From Scleroderma bovista (Eukaryota > Basidiomycota > Agaricomycetes > Boletales > Sclerodermataceae): a stretch of DNA of 64,000 bases. Both the position numbers and the translations under genes were made by a program. Location of the stretch: the NCBI GenBank assembly GCA_037178675.1, contig JAYMGJ010000243.1, positions 1 through 64,000 of the forward strand, in the 5' to 3' direction. How positions within the stretch are numbered: the stretch's first letter is position 1; every line of letters begins with the position of its first letter. The notes under the pieces were generated by a model. The model was not told the origin of the DNA, ran no database searches, and worked only from the letters and a program-made list of their open reading frames with translations. This document shows positions 59,217-64,000 of the stretch, one piece after another.

Positions 59217-62200
59217 ATGCCAACATGCAGACGCAAGCGTGTCGTCCTCACAGAGCCATCCCAGGCCCTTCTCCAGGCCGCAAAGTCCCACCCGGACAAG
59301 GATGTTTATTATCTCCACCAAACAGGAGAGATCTTTGAGACCTACGAGTACGTTCTGCAGGCTAGACATCCCCGCTCTGGACTCACTATCCCTGTTCGAC
59401 CCAGGGCATATGCAGCGAGGATGTCGTTCTATAGACTCAAACAATTCCAATGCGAGGTGACGGGCAAGAGTGGTCTCGACTACTTTCAGGCGCTCGAAAG
59501 CGAACAGCAAGAGGCACAGACGATGCACTCCAGGTTCCCCGAGCCACTAAAGCCTGCTGTACTCAAGGCCGTTCAATGGCGTACGTCGTCGTGCTTCCTT
59601 CCCGACTCCCCCTCGTCGGCTCACCATAATTACACAGAGGTTGTGGGCCGTCTGGATCATTTGGTGGAAGCTGTCTTTGACCGGTTCAAGGACCGCTACT
59701 TCCCAGACGAAAGTATGTCATGTTTTCTTCGCAATTATAGCCTCGGACTGACTCTCATCCTTAGAGGTCTTTGTGGATGTCCAAGGGGACAAGTAAGTAC
59801 CTTCTGTAGGTCTGCGTCCCGACGTCTCAAGCCCTTTAGATTCTACGCAAGAGTTCTTCAAGTGTATCCACCAAGGCATGACCCTGACAGCACAGATGAC
59901 ACCCCTGAAAATCAAGCCTCATCATCCACCTTTCCACCACCTGCCACTCCCGACGAGAATGTACAGATACATAAGATCGGCGGTGACCTTAAGATTCCCG
60001 CCAAAGAGTCTGTGGCCCGAGATGACCCCCTCAGGTATTCCTACAAAGTTCAGATTCTCGACGAGCAGCACGACAGGAGCCACGAGAAGGGCAAGCTCTC
60101 GCTGAAGGAAAAGGTGAAATGGAGTGGTAGTTTGATGGATGTTCAATGTACGGCTATGAGGTGGGTATCGTTTGCCTTTACAAGCTATGCGTCAGTCTAA
60201 CGTTTGACCAACAGTCGTGATCGCCTCGCATTCTCCAAGTCGATACTTCGGCGATTCATCCGTGATTGTGTCGACCGTGATGCTGCTGTGGCTTCTCCTT
60301 GGACCGTCAAGGAGGCCGTTGCCAAGCATTATGGTGTTGACTGTGTGATGCCAGAAGAAACTAGAAAAGGGGTCGAGAATATCAAACGCGGAGAAATCGA
60401 CAAGCGGAAGAAGGCATGGGAGGACAAGGAGGGCCCACCTAACAAGAAGCAGAAGAAACTGACTGCAGCACAAGAAGAAAAGGGTGAGTGTCGTCTTTCC
60501 CCCAACTACGGTTCAATGACAGTCTCCAGTAAAAGTTCTCGCTGCCGCTACTGCGGAAAAACGAGAAAGAGAGGCTCGAGAGAAGGCTGAGAAACAGAAA
60601 GTGAAAGAGGAGACCGAACGACTAGCGGCTGACAAGAAAAAGAAGAAACCAATTCGTTACCCAACAGAAGATCTAGACGTTCGGCTCGCCGAGAAAGAGA
60701 AGAAAGCGGGCATCAAGGTAATGAAGCCAGTGCCGAGTCGAATCCTTCTTCCTTTCGGTGAAGACCAAAGTACGTTTGAGTCCTTCCTTATGGCTTGGAA
60801 TTTTTTGGTCGTCTATGGGTACGCCAGCATCTCGGACTTTCTGTGTGCTAAACTCACGCATGGCGGTAGTCAACCTTTACATCTCTCTTCGTTTACTATG
60901 GATGAGTTCGAGCACGCACTTCGGCACGCCGTGATAGACACGCCTTGTATGATGCTTGCCGAAATACACTCGACGCTCATCTACAACTTGCGTACTGTGC
61001 CTTTCACCCGTCACAGTGCAGTTCTTTCATTGTTACGCTTGAAGGACACGCTTGAAGAAGACCACGAATTATTTGGTGTTACAGTTGATGACCTTACAAT
61101 GGCCATGACTGAAGTTGGAAACAACTGGGAGCGCGTGCCGCTTAGGCATGTGGATATGAGGGAAGGTTGGGAAGATGCCTTGGTGGGATGTCTCAAAGAT
61201 GTAAGTCTTTGCTGTTCCGCTTGGTTCGATTTTCATTGCCTCGCAGCACGCTACAATAGACAATTTGCCACGTCTTCGAGAGGTTCTTACAAGATTACTT
61301 TTTGCGCCTGAACCTAACCCGGAGCCGTCAACTTCTTCATCCAGTTCGCGGGTATCCAGTGCTGCGCCACAGATCCTATCTGTACCGTCCTCTCCTTCCG
61401 AGCGTTACCAAACCTTACCCCCTGAAGACCGCATTGCAATCCTGGCATTCATGTGCAATCTTGCTGTGACAAGCAAGGCTATTCACGCGCATATGGAAAG
61501 CTGCGAGGAACAACTAACAGCACTTCGCAAGGAAAAGATAGAGATTAATCGGACGAAGAAACAGTAGTAAGTACATCTCTGTTTCCCTCCAGTGAAACTA
61601 AATTCCTCTACAGTGCTGAAGAGATGAGCTCTCTTTCTGGTGAACCCGAAGTCAAACAGGAGCCTGCTACGAATGGTGTTGACGAGGTTGTACATGACTT
61701 GAGCGATTTGTCCGATGCACCTTCCGAGGATGGCTCAGAGACCGCATCCGCAACGAGCGGCCGTCAAAAGAGTTCCGCGCGCCAAAAAGATCTTCGTCAC
61801 AAAGCACATGCGCAAGCGCACGCAAAACAGCGAGAGATCGCTCGGGCTAAAGTTGCCGCTGAAAAACAGGCACAAGCAGAGTACCGTAGACTAGACGAGG
61901 AAGTTAACAAGATCGAGCGACGGTTGGAAGGGATCGAACGAGAATTCCGCAAATTGCTGGGGGCCATCCGTGTCAAACCGATGGGGAAGGATCGATTCCA
62001 CAATCGCATCTGGTGGTTTGATGGCCTTGGTTCAGCATCACTTCTGGGAAGCGGCGGCGTTGTGCAATACGGAGCTGGCAGGATATTCGTGCAGGGTCCA
62101 ACTCAAATGGATCTGGAATTCATGACGAAGCGAGAGGATGGCATAGACGCCAGGAGGCAGGAGGAAGAAGGGGAGGGTGTGTTGGCCCCTGGTGAATGGG

Positions 62201-62569
62201 CGGTGTATACAGAGCCAGAAGAGGTATGTATAGAACTATCATGTTATATCACTTGTTACTGATATTCGTCTCCAGGTGGATGAGTTCCTGGCATGGCTGA
62301 ATATAAAAGGCGTCCGAGAACTGGCACTGAAGAACGCTATGGCAAAGTGGTGGAACCACATCGTGCCAGGGATGCGTAAACGTATCTCGGTTTGTCTGGC
62401 GCTCCTTATCATCATTCAATGTAAACTGACACTGTCGTAGGACGTGAATGTCACTGCAAAACTACCAGAAGCACGTCGTTCCACTCGGGTCAAGCAAACA
62501 AGTGGCCAAGATATTTCACGCGATCCTTACATGATGTGGACTAACCGTCGAGCTGTAAACGCATCCTGA
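59217..62569 (+). CDS. ITC1: ITC1/ACF1-type ISWI partner (WAC, DDT, WHIM)
   Basis: About ten exons, ~960 residues. The N-terminal WAC domain runs from SHPDKDVYYLHQTGEIFETY through SGLTIPVRPRAYAARMSFYR to FQCEVTGKSGLDYFQALESE. A Lys/Glu-rich coiled region (KVLAATAEKREREAREKAEK) precedes the DDT domain: PSRILLPFGEDQSTFESFLM, NFLVVYGYASISDFLCAKL and FEHALRHAVIDTPCMMLAEI. WHIM motifs follow: LPPEDRIAILAFMCNLAVTS and IRVKPMGKDRFHNRIWWFDG, the latter with the typical DR-HNRYWWF pattern. ITC1/ACF1 pairs with ISWI ATPases (Isw2) in nucleosome spacing and repression. No PHD or bromodomain follows, as in yeast Itc1 and unlike animal ACF1. Confidence 0.9.
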
Positions 62570-63132
62570 TGCCATTTGTCACAAAATTGTTCATTGTAGG
62601 TAGCCCCTCTCTGTAGCAGCTCGGGTGGTCATCGGTGTACTTTCACAGGACATTATTCTCATACCAATCTCATAGATCGGTGCCACAATGCAGTGCATAT
62701 TTATCTGTAGCTTGACTTCGACCAACGCGTATCAAAGATACCATGACACTCAGCAAGTGTAGTCCCGTTATTTCCAATCTCAAATTTAGTCTTAGATTAT
62801 CCTCTGGTCCTACATGATGGTGATTGTAGAAGCCACAATCTAGGCAGATATGTTGTAGGCGTCCACTTTGTCGTCTACAGTTCGAAGTCTCGCACTGTCC
62901 TTTTTTAAACCAATGCGGCTTCAAACTTCCTGGCCAAGCGCCGCGTGACTGGCGGTGTCCCAATCATGTACCAGGCAATCATTGCCTCTGACGTGACTAG
63001 TGTTGTGGAAACACGCATGAGTATGCGACGGTTGGGAGAGTAAGTTGATTACTTTCGTGCTAAGCGCCAATACCAGACTCTCTTCGAGGTAGAATTACAC
63101 ATCACAACAGTATCAACTACAGAAAAGATGGG
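62570..63132. other. Intergenic between convergent ITC1 and eIF3k
   Basis: About 560 bp between two 3' ends. One open stretch on the minus strand (62670-62963) has no recognisable feature. Nothing else was seen. Confidence 0.5.
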
Positions 63133-64000
63133 TCACTTTGCTAGTGCAGCATGTGTAATGACTTTTTGAAGTTCTGCAAAATCGTTAAATCGCACAAGAG
63201 TGCCAACTGGGTTGATGGGTACGCACGAGCCAATTTGACATTTTCTTGAATCACCACTGATTCTATCTGGTTATCCGGGTTGGCGGGAATGGAAACTGTT
63301 TTAGTTGATGTATCCAGGTTCCATCCTTGCTTTGCAATCCAAGCTTCCAACTCAGAACCTGGGGATTTCAGTCGCATTCATCATCGATTCAAACTTCGAC
63401 GAACCTGATAGATCAACATATGTACCGAGTCTTTCGAGTCCGATCCGCGTGAAAGTCGCTTTCATTGCACGCGCAGCAACCTCCCGCACGGCATCTTCAA
63501 ACCCTACGCATTCAATGATGTAATTTTCTCTCAGGGACTCGAGGTCATCGGAGTGGTAGAATGTCCAGAACGATGGAAAGCGGCATTGATGGAGAAGGTT
63601 GTAGAGGTTGGTAAGTAGTGGAAGAAGAACCGGAAGCGGTTCCGGTTCATCGGGGTTCGAGTTGACTGGCCGATCATCCAGTAGGGATATGCAGAGGTTA
63701 AAATCAGGGAACGGCTCTGCAGTCAATGCTTTCAGGAGGATGTTCACGACAACATCCGGGTTGAACAGGTCGGGATTAAATTGGTAGCTGTGTCAAGTAC
63801 GGTGAATGCTGAGGAAGTGAGAGAAACTAAAGATACATACAGTTTGAGGATGGCGAGATTGGAAAGGCAGTCGTACTCGTCGCTCCGGATCTGATGGTAG
63901 AGATAGTCCTCGAGAATGCCAATGTTGGACGGATTGTAACGGTCTGCAAGGGCATGATTGGTCAGGTTGCACAATATTGTAGATGCATTTCACGCACCTA
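63133..64000 (-). CDS. Translation initiation factor eIF3 subunit k (5' end outside window)
   Basis: At least five exons are visible; only 3 nt of the most upstream one remain at the right edge. Joined text: DRYNPSNIGILEDYLYHQIR, YDCLSNLAILKLYQFNPDLF, DVVVNILLKALTAEPFPDFN, LCISLLDDRPVN, RFPSFWTFYHSD, then the C-terminal PCI-type end GSELEAWIAKQGWNLDT, ESVVIQENVKLAQLQKVITH and AALAK with the stop at 63133-63135. This matches eIF3k (HAM plus winged helix), a peripheral eIF3 subunit pairing with eIF3l. Yeast lacks it; most basidiomycetes keep it. All junctions are in phase. It converges with ITC1. Confidence 0.88.

Overview
The window is nuclear DNA from a basidiomycete fungus, most likely an agaricomycete. 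The evidence is gene density (about 27 recognisable protein genes in 64 kb on both strands), many 48-60 nt GT-AG introns that split conserved domains every 50-100 codons, very small coding exons, and housekeeping genes whose closest recognisable relatives are fungal (ASA1, ITC1, RAP1 with a BRCT-like N-terminus, MMM1, SWI1, CLN-type cyclin). No tRNA, rRNA, CRISPR array, viral gene or intact transposon was recognised.

Layout. 1-7.8 kb: C-terminus of an unknown protein, a DnaJ protein, ASA1, a long unidentified minus-strand gene and RPC5 of RNA polymerase III. 8-15 kb: FAP7/AK6, cyclin H of TFIIH, a possible small ORF, a DUF1764 gene and the ARID subunit SWI1. 15-29 kb: an alpha-arrestin, a Rab5 GTPase, an AMP-forming CoA ligase ending in AKL, a CNH-like/GYF protein, D-2-hydroxyglutarate dehydrogenase, a possible small minus-strand gene and RPB8. 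29.0-32.7 kb is a gene-empty gap. 32.7-47.3 kb: MMM1, a tubulin-tyrosine-ligase-like protein, CDK11, RAP1, a Sec7-PH Arf GEF, Pescadillo, Sm D2 and a tiny LYRM2 gene. 47.5-64 kb: a 4E-T-like eIF4E-binding protein, a G1 cyclin with a long pyrimidine-rich leader, a conserved protein that seems to carry a doubled domain, ITC1, and eIF3k cut off by the window end.

The genes are not an operon or biosynthetic cluster. They are mostly core informational and trafficking functions: transcription (RPC5, RPB8, cyclin H, CDK11), chromatin (SWI1, ITC1, ASA1, RAP1), ribosome and translation (PES1, FAP7, eIF3k, 4E-T-like), splicing (Sm D2), membrane traffic and organelle contact (Rab5, Sec7 GEF, arrestin, MMM1), and mitochondrial or peroxisomal metabolism (D2HGDH, LYRM2, CoA ligase). 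The organisation is striking: at least seven pairs are head-to-head with about 100-340 bp between start codons, implying shared promoters. All gene spans run from start to stop codon including introns. Exon joins were worked out by hand from splice motifs and reading phase, and no transcript evidence was available.
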